Shown piece after piece: positions 35,180 through 44,788 of a stretch of 64,000 bases of DNA. The translations under genes and the position numbers were made by a program. This stretch comes from Flavobacteriia bacterium. Lineage in GTDB: Bacteria > Bacteroidota > Bacteroidia > Flavobacteriales > Flavobacteriaceae. The DNA lies in assembly GCA_004293165.1 (NCBI GenBank), contig RDYL01000002.1:62001-126000 (forward strand), written 5' to 3'. A model generated the notes under the pieces. It worked only from the letters and a program-made list of their open reading frames with translations, was not told the DNA's origin and did not search any database. Within the stretch, counting starts at the first letter, position 1; each line of letters starts with the position of its first letter.

Positions 35180-36445
35180 ATGGAATTGACCATTATTGTA
35201 ATTTGTTTGTTGCTTTCGGCTTTCTTTTCAGGAATGGAAATTGCTTATGTTTCTTCTAATAAAGTATACTTATCTATAGAAAAAAGGCAGCAAAACTTTA
35301 ATGCTTCAATTCTTAACAAACTTACCGAAAAACCTTCTCAATTTATTACTGCAATGCTTGTGGGTAATAACGCTGTTTTAGTAGTTTATGGTATTTACTC
35401 TGGAGATCTAATCATAAATTGGCTTGAAGGCTATTTTAATCTTACAGCATTTTTAGGCTTGTTGCTACAAACCTTAATTTCTACAGCAATTATATTAGTA
35501 ACCGCTGAATTTCTTCCAAAAGTATTTTTCCAAATTTATGCAAATTCATTCATTAAATTTTTTGCAGTTCCAACCTATTTTTTTTACCAATTGTTTTTCT
35601 GGCCAACCAAATTTATTATTTGGATTTCAGATATTATTCTAAGAAAATTCTTTAAAACATCAGGAGATCAAATACAAGATTATTTCAGTAAAGTAGAATT
35701 AGGCAACTACATCACTGAACAAATGAACAATGTTTCTCAAGAGAATGAAATTGATTCTGAAATTCAAATTTTTCAAAATGCACTTGAGTTTTCAAATTTA
35801 AAAGCGAGAGACATTATGACGCCTCGAACTGAAATAAGTGGCGTAGAAATTTTAGACTCAATAGCAGAACTTAAAAATACCTTTATAAAAACAGGTTATT
35901 CAAAATTACTGATTTATCAAAATTCTGTTGATGATATCTTAGGTTATGTACATTCATTTGAACTTTTTAACAAACCTAAGACAATCAAAAACATAATGAT
36001 ACCTGTTGAATATATCCCAGAAACAATTTTTATTAAAGATGCGCTTGATTTACTTACAAAAAAAAGAAAAAGCATTGCAGTTGTTTTAGATGAATATGGC
36101 GGAACATCTGGCATTATCACTATAGAAGATATTATTGAACAACTTTTTGGAGAAATTGAAGACGAGCATGATTTGGAGGAAACTTTAATTGACGAAAAAC
36201 TAGAAGAAAACACTTATTTATTTTCTGCTAGATTAGATGTAGAATTTCTTAATGAAAAATACAATTTACAAATTCCAGAATCTGATTCTTATTCTACATT
36301 AGGAGGGTTTGTCGTAAATTACACGAAAGAAATACCTTCAAATGAAGAAAAAATTAGGATTGAAAATTTTGAAATCATCATACATTCCGCAAGCAATAAA
36401 AAAATTGAATTGGTTCGTTTTTCTGTAAAAGAAGAAAAAAAATAA
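35180..36445 (+). CDS. CNNM/CorC-type membrane protein (DUF21, CBS pair, CorC_HlyC)
   Basis: 421 residues: DUF21 membrane domain with four helices (about 1-180; with SAFFSGMEIAYVSSNKV and VGNNAVLVVYG), two CBS domains (about 205-325; with LKARDIMTPRTEI and VVLDEYGGTSGIITIEDI), and a C-terminal CorC_HlyC domain ending with IRIENFEIIIHSAS. The family includes magnesium/cobalt exporters and the gliding-associated GldE. It sits between lptC and ppiD in the conserved cluster. The often-used name hemolysin is historical only. Confidence 0.92.
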   Translation: MELTIIVICLLLSAFFSGMEIAYVSSNKVYLSIEKRQQNFNASILNKLTEKPSQFITAMLVGNNAVLVVYGIYSGDLIINWLEGYFNLTAFLGLLLQTLISTAIILVTAEFLPKVFFQIYANSFIKFFAVPTYFFYQLFFWPTKFIIWISDIILRKFFKTSGDQIQDYFSKVELGNYITEQMNNVSQENEIDSEIQIFQNALEFSNLKARDIMTPRTEISGVEILDSIAELKNTFIKTGYSKLLIYQNSVDDILGYVHSFELFNKPKTIKNIMIPVEYIPETIFIKDALDLLTKKRKSIAVVLDEYGGTSGIITIEDIIEQLFGEIEDEHDLEETLIDEKLEENTYLFSARLDVEFLNEKYNLQIPESDSYSTLGGFVVNYTKEIPSNEEKIRIENFEIIIHSASNKKIELVRFSVKEEKK

Positions 36446-36535
36446 AAAAATAAAGCAAAATATGAGTTTACTATTTTATTATTAAATAGATAATTGTATT
36501 TTCGCCTTCTGAAAAAAAATTAAACACAAATAAAA

Positions 36536-38593
36536 ATGGCAGTTTTATCTAAAATTAGACAGCGTTCATTCTTCCTAATTATCATTATTGCATTAGCTTT
36601 GTTTTCATTTGTTTTGGCAGATGTTATTCAAAGTGGTACATTTAGCGCAGGTGCTAACGATGTAGGATCTGTTAACGGAACCGATATTGAAGCACAACAA
36701 TTTATGCAAAGTGTTGCAAATATTGAAAAACAAGGTCAAGGGATCAGCTCTACACAAGCAATGAATAGCGCTTGGGAACAAGAAGTTAGACGAATTATCC
36801 TTACAGAAGAATTTGATAAATTAGGATTAAAAGTTGGTAACGAACAATTAATCAACGTAATTAAACAAAATCCAAGTTTATCTCAAAATCCTCAATTTTT
36901 GAATGCTGCAGGTCAGTTTGACGAAAATAAATTTAAAGAATCTTTAAAAGGAATCAAAAACGCTCCTGACCAAACACAATGGTTACAATGGAAAGAATTT
37001 GAAAAAAATATTGAAATTTATGCTGTTGAACAAATGTATAACACGATGATTAAATCGGGTGTTTACACTACTAAAGCAGAAGGTAAATTTCAATACAAAT
37101 TAGAAAATGATAAAGCAGATTTTGAGTATGTAACGGTATCTTTTTCGACTATCAATGACGACCAAGTGAAAGTTTCTGATGCCGAAATTATCGATTTCAT
37201 GAAAAAATCACCAAAAAAATACAAATCAGACAATACAACTAGTGTTGATTTTGTTTTAGTAGAAAACAAACCATCTAAAGAAGACGAACAAGCTATGTTG
37301 ACTTCTATTGGTGATGTAAAAGTTAAATTTGATTCTGTTGCAAATGTTGGAGAGTTTGTAAACGCAAACTCTGATATTAAATTTGACTCTACGTATGTTG
37401 CTAAAAAAGATTTACCAATTGAGCATCAAGAAGCATTGTTCAACTTACCTGTTGGTGCAGTTTATGGACCATATGTTGCTAACGGAAGCCAATGCATTTC
37501 TAGAATGATTGCTAGAAAAGGAAATTCAAGTGCAAAAGCTAGTCATATTTTATTAGCGTATAAAGGCGCTCCTCAATCAGCAGCAACTAGAACTAAAGAA
37601 GAAGCTCAAGCTTTAGCAAACAGCTTATTAGCACAAGCAAAAGCTAATCCAGGAAACTTTGCTATGTTAGCAATGACCAACTCTGATGATCCAGGATCAA
37701 AAAATAACGGTGGTGTATATGACAATATTACTCCTGGACAAATGGTACCAAAATTTAATGATTTTGTTTTTAACAACACGGTTGGAACAATGGGAGTTGT
37801 TGAAACTGATTATGGATTCCATGTAATTCAAGTATTAGATAAATATGAGGCTGTTTTAATGGGAACTGTAGCTCAAAAAATTCAACCTTCTGAAGCAACT
37901 ATTGATGCTATTTACACAAAAGCAAGTAAGTTAGAAGCAGATGCTAATGAAAATTCTGATTTTGCTGCTTTGGCTAAAAAAGCAGGTTTAGAAGTAATTC
38001 CAGCAACTAACTTGAAAGGATTTGACGAATATGTTCAAGGTGTAGGTTCTCAAAGAGAAATTGTTAGATGGTCATTTAACGAAGATACAGAAATAGGTGA
38101 TGTAAGACGTTTTGAAGTTCCTCAAGGATTTGTAATTGCAAAATTAAAAGATAAAAACACTAGTGGTTTATTACCAATTGATGTGGCAAAACAAACTGTT
38201 GAACCAATCTTAAAAAACCAGAAAAGAGCAGAAATTATCAAGAAAAAAATGAGTGGTGCTTCTTTAGAAGCAGTTGCTCAAAAGTCTGGCGCTACTGTTC
38301 AACCTGCTATTGGCGTTTCAATGAAATCACCAGTACTTCCAAATATTGGTAATGAACCAAAAGTTGTAGGTAAAGCATTTGGTTTAGCAGCTGGTAAAAC
38401 TTCTGAAATTATTGAAGGTAATTCTGGAATGTTTATGGTAAGAGCTAAAGCAGTAACTAAAGCTCCAGAAGTTCCAAGTTATGCAACTTACATTACACAA
38501 GATAGAACACAAAATCAATCTTATGCAACTTCTAAAGCATACACTGCTTTAAAAGACAAAGCAGAAATTAAAGATAATAGAGCAAATTTCTAA
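36536..38593 (+). CDS. ppiD: PpiD/SurA-type peptidyl-prolyl isomerase
   Basis: 685 residues. One N-terminal membrane helix (about 13-31, FFLIIIIALALFSFVLADV), the SurA_N-like helical chaperone region (to about 200), and a parvulin domain (about 335-445) with KASHILLAYKG, AMTNSDDPGSKNNGG and TDYGFHVIQVL. A second, degenerate parvulin-like part follows. It is anchored in the inner membrane and helps outer-membrane proteins fold in the periplasm. Last gene of the cluster; the shared terminator follows. Confidence 0.92.
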   Translation: MAVLSKIRQRSFFLIIIIALALFSFVLADVIQSGTFSAGANDVGSVNGTDIEAQQFMQSVANIEKQGQGISSTQAMNSAWEQEVRRIILTEEFDKLGLKVGNEQLINVIKQNPSLSQNPQFLNAAGQFDENKFKESLKGIKNAPDQTQWLQWKEFEKNIEIYAVEQMYNTMIKSGVYTTKAEGKFQYKLENDKADFEYVTVSFSTINDDQVKVSDAEIIDFMKKSPKKYKSDNTTSVDFVLVENKPSKEDEQAMLTSIGDVKVKFDSVANVGEFVNANSDIKFDSTYVAKKDLPIEHQEALFNLPVGAVYGPYVANGSQCISRMIARKGNSSAKASHILLAYKGAPQSAATRTKEEAQALANSLLAQAKANPGNFAMLAMTNSDDPGSKNNGGVYDNITPGQMVPKFNDFVFNNTVGTMGVVETDYGFHVIQVLDKYEAVLMGTVAQKIQPSEATIDAIYTKASKLEADANENSDFAALAKKAGLEVIPATNLKGFDEYVQGVGSQREIVRWSFNEDTEIGDVRRFEVPQGFVIAKLKDKNTSGLLPIDVAKQTVEPILKNQKRAEIIKKKMSGASLEAVAQKSGATVQPAIGVSMKSPVLPNIGNEPKVVGKAFGLAAGKTSEIIEGNSGMFMVRAKAVTKAPEVPSYATYITQDRTQNQSYATSKAYTALKDKAEIKDNRANF

Positions 38594-38611
38594 TATATCA
38601 ATGTTCACACT

Positions 38612-38649
38612 AAAAAAAGAGACTGATTTCGCAATCAGTCTCTTTTTTT
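38612..38649. terminator. Bidirectional terminator between ppiD and umuD
   Basis: 17-bp perfect stem: 38612-38628 pairs with 38633-38649, loop TCGC. A-run on the left and T-run on the right serve both converging genes. Confidence 0.92.
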
Positions 38650-39086
38650 TATTTCATTTGTTTTATGGCGTAGGTTACAATTCCCCAAATAACCAATTCG
38701 TTTTCAGGTTCCATTTTTATGGGTTTATAGTTTGGATTTTCAGGCATTAAAAATACTTCCTCGTTTGCTTTTTTTATCCTTTTCACTGTAAATTCACCAT
38801 CTATAAAACAAATTGCGATAGCATTATTTCGAGGTTCTAAACTTCTATCGATAACTAAAATATCGCCATCGTCAATACCCGCTCCTATCATAGAAGTTCC
38901 ACTGGCTTTGGCATAAAATGTTGCTTCTTTATTTTTAATTAGCAAATGATCTAAACTTAGTTTCAACTCTTCAAAATCGGCAGCTGGCGATGGAAAACCT
39001 GCTTTAATTCCTTCTGAAATAAAAGAAATTGGAATTGGAGTATCTAAATTAGGAATGAAAAATGTTATTTTAGGTTTTACTTGCAT
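38649..39086 (-). CDS. umuD: UmuD-like S24 self-cleaving protein
   Basis: 145 residues, typical UmuD length. The cleavage site is the Ala-Gly in GIKAGFPSPAADF; the catalytic serine is in ASGTSMIGAGI and the lysine in GEFTVKRIKK. UmuD cleaved to UmuD' joins UmuC to form translesion polymerase V in the SOS response. Its ATG at 39086 lies inside the umuC reading frame (10-nt overlap), so here umuD follows umuC, opposite to the E. coli order. Confidence 0.95.
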   Translation of the reverse strand: MQVKPKITFFIPNLDTPIPISFISEGIKAGFPSPAADFEELKLSLDHLLIKNKEATFYAKASGTSMIGAGIDDGDILVIDRSLEPRNNAIAICFIDGEFTVKRIKKANEEVFLMPENPNYKPIKMEPENELVIWGIVTYAIKQMK

Positions 39087-40342
39087 CGCACTTCTAGTAA
39101 TTCATTAAAGTTAGTAGTATATCGTTTTGATAAATAATTCTGTTTCATCTTCCAAGTACGTTTCAAATCTTGAGAGGCAAGCTTAATTTTACGTTCACCT
39201 ACTTTCTCGTGATAAGCATCCATCACTTCCATTAGTTTTTGAAACTTTGGATTTTCATCATCAAATAAATGAAACTGTTTTTGATTGGCTGGGATGATTT
39301 CGGTAACAATTACACCTGCCTTTTTATAAATAGCTCCGTGCTCATATACTTCTTTCAGCATTTTTACCGCTAAATCACTAATCGAAAATACCGAATTACT
39401 TGGAAAAGCCAATGTTTGTAAACGATAAAAGCTATATTTTGCGCCATTTGCACGAAATCTATCTTTACTCAAATATAAAATTACACCATAACAGCAAGAA
39501 TTTTGTTTTCGCAATTTTTCAGAACAAACACTTGCAAAAGTTACTACACGTTCCTTGAGCGCATCAAAGTCGGTGATGTCTTTTTCAAAACTACGCGTCA
39601 CTGCAATATTTTTTTTGCTCTTTGGCACCTCCATCTCCAAGACAGACTTACCCTCTAATTCGTATTTTAAACGCATTCCTACCACTCCCATTTCTTTTCG
39701 AACAAACCATTCGTTGTGAGGCAAAATAAAGTCGTATGCGGTTAGAATTCCTTTCGCCTGCATTTTCTTCGTTAAACGAAAACCTATTCCCCAAACATCT
39801 TCAATTTTAGTCCATTTCAAAGCCTTAATTCGTTTCTCATCGGAATCGATTACATAAACACCTTGTGTGCGTTCATGAAATTTTTTAGCAATACGATTTG
39901 CTATTTTAGACAATGCTTTGGTAGGTGCCACTCCAATCCCTGTTGGAATACTTAACCATTTCATAATTCGCTTACGGATTTGCAAACCATACGCATGATA
40001 ATCAGGAATATCTTGACCTGAAAAATTCAAAAAAGCTTCATCAATGCTATATACCTCAACATTAGGAGCAAAGCGTTCGAGCGTTTTCATAACGCGATGA
40101 CTCAAATCACCATACAGTGCATAATTAGAAGAAAAGACATATATGTTGTGTTGCTTAATTAAGTCGCGAACTTTAAATTCAGGTGCACCCATGGGAATTC
40201 CTGCCATTTTAGCTTCATTACTGCGTGAAATTACGCAACCATCATTATTAGACAACACCACAACAGGTTTATCGTTTAAATGAGGCTGAAAAACACGTTC
40301 ACACGAAACGTAAAAGTTATTACAATCGACTAAAGCATACAT
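39077..40342 (-). CDS. umuC: Y-family DNA polymerase V catalytic subunit UmuC
   Basis: 421 residues, full length. Y-family motifs: MYALVDCNNFYVSCERVF (first metal-binding Asp; steric-gate region), VVVLSNNDGCVISRS, VYSIDEAFLNFSG (catalytic Asp-Glu), and SIPTGIGVAPTKALSKIANRIAK, then the thumb helix-hairpin-helix and the DUF4113-type C-terminal end. It copies past DNA lesions with low fidelity. It is the first gene of a umuC-umuD pair; upstream is a short dyad that could be an SOS operator. Confidence 0.96.
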   Translation of the reverse strand: MYALVDCNNFYVSCERVFQPHLNDKPVVVLSNNDGCVISRSNEAKMAGIPMGAPEFKVRDLIKQHNIYVFSSNYALYGDLSHRVMKTLERFAPNVEVYSIDEAFLNFSGQDIPDYHAYGLQIRKRIMKWLSIPTGIGVAPTKALSKIANRIAKKFHERTQGVYVIDSDEKRIKALKWTKIEDVWGIGFRLTKKMQAKGILTAYDFILPHNEWFVRKEMGVVGMRLKYELEGKSVLEMEVPKSKKNIAVTRSFEKDITDFDALKERVVTFASVCSEKLRKQNSCCYGVILYLSKDRFRANGAKYSFYRLQTLAFPSNSVFSISDLAVKMLKEVYEHGAIYKKAGVIVTEIIPANQKQFHLFDDENPKFQKLMEVMDAYHEKVGERKIKLASQDLKRTWKMKQNYLSKRYTTNFNELLEVRCK

Positions 40343-40359
40343 CTTGTAAAAATACTTTA

Positions 40360-40374
40360 ACTTTTACAAAAAGT
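40360..40374. promoter_or_regulatory. Candidate operator dyad upstream of umuC
   Basis: ACTTTT-ACA-AAAAGT is a perfect 6-bp dyad with a 3-nt centre, 17 nt upstream of the umuC ATG. Placement fits a damage-responsive repressor site, but the LexA box of this phylum is not well defined and AT-rich dyads arise by chance. Confidence 0.3.
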
Positions 40375-40402
40375 AAATTGGTCAATTGTTAATGTTAATA
40401 AG

Positions 40403-43400
40403 TTATCGGATTAAAGAAAAATGAGCTTTAAAAATTTGTTTGTCAGTACTATTTTGAGGTAAATATTCTACGGTAAACCAATAATCAGTAGCTGGCAATT
40501 TTTCACCATTATACATTCCATTCCAACCAGAACTTGCAGGAGACATTTGTTTTAAAAACTTACCATAGCGATCAAAAATAGAAATAACAGCATCTGGTTG
40601 ATGGCTTAAATCCCAAATATTCCAATTTTCATTTACCCCATCATCATTTGGCGTGAAGTAATTTGGATAATTGATAATATAAATTGGTCCAATTCGTGTT
40701 GGGCTACATCCTCCTAAAATATCGTAAATATTTATATAATATTCACCAGTAGGGAAATTTGAAAACACATTACTCGATTGATATTCCGTTACATTTCCAT
40801 TAGGATAAACTAATTGATAAAGATAATCACCATATCCGCCCGTTAAATCAACTGTAATAAAAGTATTGTTTTCAAACGGAGTACTAACTGTAAAATCTGC
40901 AACAGCAGGTCCTGATTGCACTATAGTTACGGTTGTAGTATTGTAATTACAATTCGTACCAACATCTGGAGTTAATTTAATAAATTCAACAGTATAGACA
41001 CCTGCTTGCGAAGCTGTATAATTTGGTCCGCTGCCCATTAAAGCTCCATTTAAATACCAATTCACAGTAAAAAAGAGTGGATTTAGACCTGAACGCATTG
41101 TAAATGTTCTTAACACATCACCTGTTTCAGAATCAACACAAATAATTCCTCCAGCAATAGTAATATCTAGCAAAGGATGAACGGTAAAAGTAAATGAAAT
41201 TTCATCATTACAATTTAGGTTTCCAATAGCTGAAGCATATACATAATACGTATAAGTTCCAGGAATGGTTATATTTAAATTGGTAATCAAATCGGCCGGA
41301 TTTCCACCAGATTGAGAATAATAACCAATATTATAAGTTGTTGCTGGTAAAGTTGGTAAAATATAATTTCCACATTCTTCGTTATCAAAAACCAATCCTA
41401 AAGTAGCCAAATTTGGCGTTTCTGAAACTATAATATCAAAAGTATCCTCTTGTGTACAAATAATTCTATCTCCATTTACTGCATACACATAAATAGTTGT
41501 AGTCGTATTTGGTGTATTGAACACGGTTCCTGGCAGAACAGGATTTAATCCATTTGGATCATAAAAATAACCTATCGTGTAATTAAAAGGTGTTGGTGCT
41601 ACATGTGTTAATACTGGCAATTGATAATTTTCAAATTCACACACATTCACATTTGGATAATCTGGCAAATTAATTCCATTATAAGTAATGGTAAATGGAA
41701 GATTGATTTCACAACCCGTAGAAGAATTAATATTATATAAATAGAACGTTTCCGTGTAATCAAATACATCCGAAGCAGAAACCAAGACTCCAGTACCCGA
41801 AGGGCCTCCTGTTTCAGTATAAACAGCTCCATTAACTGGTGCCGGAATTGAATATGGCAAACATTTAGTTTCACTTAGAACTCCATCAACAAGAGGGAAC
41901 GGATTTAAAGTTATAGTAAAACTAGACTCATTAAAGCAACCATTTACATCCAAACCATTATAAATATAATAGGTTCCAGGTGCCAAACGGACTCCTGTTA
42001 AATCAATAATATCTCCTGGATTCAATTGAGTTTGCCCTATAACTGTTGGTCCACCGGATAATGTATAATAAGTTCCATTCGTAAGAACTGGTAAAACAAA
42101 CTCGCCACAATAAACATCACTTGTTATTGAATCTACAAGTGGTAACGAATGAATTGTGATATTGTAATTCAAATTAGAAGTACAATTGGGCTGCGTAGTA
42201 GTATTTGCATAATAATAAACTACTTGTGAAGATGTAATATTCAAAGCTGTAATTGGAGTACCTCCACCATTTGGCGCAGTAAAATAACCCCCAAACGGAA
42301 CCGCTGGTAGCGAATAAACACCACAATCTGAAACCGATGTAAACACTGTTGTATCAACTAAGTCTACTTGAAATGGATTTTCTAAAGAACAATTACCTGA
42401 TATTCCCGCACTGGTAGTATGAGCTAACTGGTTGTAAACATAGTAAGTTCCTGGGAAATTAGGACCATTGACACTTATAACATCTCCAGCAAATAATGAA
42501 ACTCCTGTACCACCCGATTGTGAGAAATAATTTCCATTTACCAAAGCAGGTAAAACATAACTATCACAAGTAACAACATCTGCAGGATCATCAATTAATG
42601 GTAATGGATGTATAAAAAATATAAATTGTTCATCTCTACAAAAAAGACCGTCAACTTCAGCGTAATAGTACAAGGTTTCTGTAAAACTAACTGCAGAAGT
42701 ATTTACATATTCAGTTCCTGAAGGCACAACAACTCCAGTACCCATAGGACCACCCGGTTGTGTATAAAAATTCCCTATATTAAATGGTGATGAAGGCACT
42801 CTAAATGTTCCACAATGATCTAAATTAGGCTCATATTCATCTATAAAATAAGCATTAAAGGAACTTTCGTTTGTACATCCATTTACATCTGGACCTGCAA
42901 AAATATAGTACGTTCCGCTTGAATCGATAATATCTCCGGCGGTTAATTGCACTTGTCCAGGAGTTGTTGGTCCTCCCGGTAAAACATAATATGTTCCATT
43001 AACAATAGCCGGCAAAGTAAATTGACTACACTCTAAAGGATCTGGAATATCATCAACTATTGGCAACGGATTAACTGTAATTGTTACAGAAGTAACAGCA
43101 AAACAATTAGGATTTGAAACATCTTGCATGCGGATACCCACTGTTATTGTTGTGGTTCCATTAGGTATGGAAACTGAAGTTATTGGATTAGCTCCACTAG
43201 TAGCTTCAGCGATTGAATTATAATATGTGATACTATAATTACTTGCAGATTGTCCGTTTAAAACTTCACTATTTGTTGAAGCTACAAATGCATAGTTTGT
43301 AGTTAATTGACCCTCACAAACTGAAATTGGATTAGGCTGTGTTACTATCACAGGACTCGTTACTACTAAATCAAATGGATACACTGCATCACAAAAATTA

Positions 43401-44662
43401 TTAGTAATAGTGTTAAATATTTTAACGTAGATAGTTTGACTTCCAGGACTTGGAAAAGTAGTTAAAGTTCCATTTGGAATTGGATTATTCGCTGTAATAT
43501 CAGCAGGAGATTCATAATAAAACACATCATAAATCGTTGAATCTATCCCTAAAGCAACTTCATCGTTAGTAGTCAAATTGAAATTATAAGAAGCTGTACC
43601 AGTATTACAAGTCAGTAAATCCTGAGGATTATTCACTAATAAGTCTGTAAAAACAATAGTATCTGTAATCAAACAAGTTCCCTTAACAGCTTCAACTGAA
43701 TACGTACCTGCATGAGTTACCGTATAAGCAGAATTTGTTTCACCAGGGATTGGACTGCCATTTTCGAACCAAGTATATGTAAATGTATTGTCTAAACTTG
43801 TATTTAATTGAACCGTATCCCCAGTACAAATAATCTGATCTGAGCCCAAATCCAATGTAGTTGTAAAACTTCCTGCTGCAATAAAAACAGCGGAATCAAA
43901 ACCTGAATTTGCATAATCACCAATTGCTAATCGAATTCTATAAGGTGTATTTGGCACAACTGCAGAAGAGGCATTTATAACCACCGTTTGACCTCGCATA
44001 TTTAATGCCGAAGCAGGATTACCAACATTATATGTACCAAAAAAACTAGGATTTATAGAAGCACAATTATTATTTGGACTTAAAGGATCGTTATTACTAC
44101 TATTCCTAATTGTAGCAACAGAAACAGGAGTACTTGACCCCGGAATAACAGCTAAATTATTTGAAACACCCGAAGACAAATCAGTTAATACAAAAGCGAA
44201 AACATCACTAAATTCACATTGATAAAAACCATATTCGTTTGAAGCAAATAAGAAATTAAAACTAAAACTATTCGAAAGTGGAATAAAGTCAAATTCTAAA
44301 TACTCCACATTAACAATTGGGCTTGAACCGCCATTATTGTCACTCAAATTTTGCAAAAAAGCATCTCCTGAATTGGTTACAGAACTACTCAAATTAGCAC
44401 CAGTATATTGACCTTGTGTAAAAGTTGCTACTCCATTTCTTATAATTATTCCTTCCGAAATAGGAAAAGTAGAACCATTTTGATTAAAATAAGCAACAGA
44501 CTGTGTGGAAGAAACCGATATATTAGAGACTTCAACACATGAATTTCCTAGTAACAAATCAACTAACTGAGCAGGCGAATTTGTAGCATTATCAACTGTT
44601 ATAGCTTGTGAAAACAAACAATTTGAATATATAAAGGCGAATATTATTAGTAGGTATTTCAA
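40403..44662 (-). CDS. Large secreted repeat protein: choice-of-anchor L domain and T9SS type B sorting signal
   Basis: 1419 residues. Signal peptide (to about NCLFSQ), then a choice-of-anchor L domain (about 20-270, with AITVDNATNSPAQLVDLLLG and FLFASNEYGFYQCEFSDVFAF in it), Ig-like parts, and about six or seven repeats of roughly 85 residues (about 545-1000) that each hold a C..(Y/F).LP..NG.Y...GG core. The C-terminus has YFTPNDDGVNENWNI and ISIFDRYGKFLKQ, the gliding-motility-type (T9SS type B) signal. It would be exported by the type IX system and shown on the surface or released, probably as an adhesin. Its single-gene unit lies after the lepA terminator. Confidence 0.93.
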   Translation of the reverse strand: MKYLLIIFAFIYSNCLFSQAITVDNATNSPAQLVDLLLGNSCVEVSNISVSSTQSVAYFNQNGSTFPISEGIIIRNGVATFTQGQYTGANLSSSVTNSGDAFLQNLSDNNGGSSPIVNVEYLEFDFIPLSNSFSFNFLFASNEYGFYQCEFSDVFAFVLTDLSSGVSNNLAVIPGSSTPVSVATIRNSSNNDPLSPNNNCASINPSFFGTYNVGNPASALNMRGQTVVINASSAVVPNTPYRIRLAIGDYANSGFDSAVFIAAGSFTTTLDLGSDQIICTGDTVQLNTSLDNTFTYTWFENGSPIPGETNSAYTVTHAGTYSVEAVKGTCLITDTIVFTDLLVNNPQDLLTCNTGTASYNFNLTTNDEVALGIDSTIYDVFYYESPADITANNPIPNGTLTTFPSPGSQTIYVKIFNTITNNFCDAVYPFDLVVTSPVIVTQPNPISVCEGQLTTNYAFVASTNSEVLNGQSASNYSITYYNSIAEATSGANPITSVSIPNGTTTITVGIRMQDVSNPNCFAVTSVTITVNPLPIVDDIPDPLECSQFTLPAIVNGTYYVLPGGPTTPGQVQLTAGDIIDSSGTYYIFAGPDVNGCTNESSFNAYFIDEYEPNLDHCGTFRVPSSPFNIGNFYTQPGGPMGTGVVVPSGTEYVNTSAVSFTETLYYYAEVDGLFCRDEQFIFFIHPLPLIDDPADVVTCDSYVLPALVNGNYFSQSGGTGVSLFAGDVISVNGPNFPGTYYVYNQLAHTTSAGISGNCSLENPFQVDLVDTTVFTSVSDCGVYSLPAVPFGGYFTAPNGGGTPITALNITSSQVVYYYANTTTQPNCTSNLNYNITIHSLPLVDSITSDVYCGEFVLPVLTNGTYYTLSGGPTVIGQTQLNPGDIIDLTGVRLAPGTYYIYNGLDVNGCFNESSFTITLNPFPLVDGVLSETKCLPYSIPAPVNGAVYTETGGPSGTGVLVSASDVFDYTETFYLYNINSSTGCEINLPFTITYNGINLPDYPNVNVCEFENYQLPVLTHVAPTPFNYTIGYFYDPNGLNPVLPGTVFNTPNTTTTIYVYAVNGDRIICTQEDTFDIIVSETPNLATLGLVFDNEECGNYILPTLPATTYNIGYYSQSGGNPADLITNLNITIPGTYTYYVYASAIGNLNCNDEISFTFTVHPLLDITIAGGIICVDSETGDVLRTFTMRSGLNPLFFTVNWYLNGALMGSGPNYTASQAGVYTVEFIKLTPDVGTNCNYNTTTVTIVQSGPAVADFTVSTPFENNTFITVDLTGGYGDYLYQLVYPNGNVTEYQSSNVFSNFPTGEYYINIYDILGGCSPTRIGPIYIINYPNYFTPNDDGVNENWNIWDLSHQPDAVISIFDRYGKFLKQMSPASSGWNGMYNGEKLPATDYWFTVEYLPQNSTDKQIFKAHFSLIR

Positions 44663-44731
44663 GATTCGATTGGATTATAAATCATTGATATAAATGTAAT
44701 AAAAAAAGATAAAAGCAGAATATTTTTAATT

Positions 44732-44769
44732 AAAAAAGTTTGAACATAATAAAATATTCAAACTTTTTT
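44732..44769 (-). terminator. Intrinsic terminator after lepA
   Basis: AAAAAAGTTTGAA (44732-44744) pairs with TTCAAACTTTTTT (44757-44769), 12-nt loop, 13-bp stem with A/T flanks, 19 nt after the lepA stop. Confidence 0.8.
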
Positions 44770-44788
44770 ACAATATATTAACTATTTC

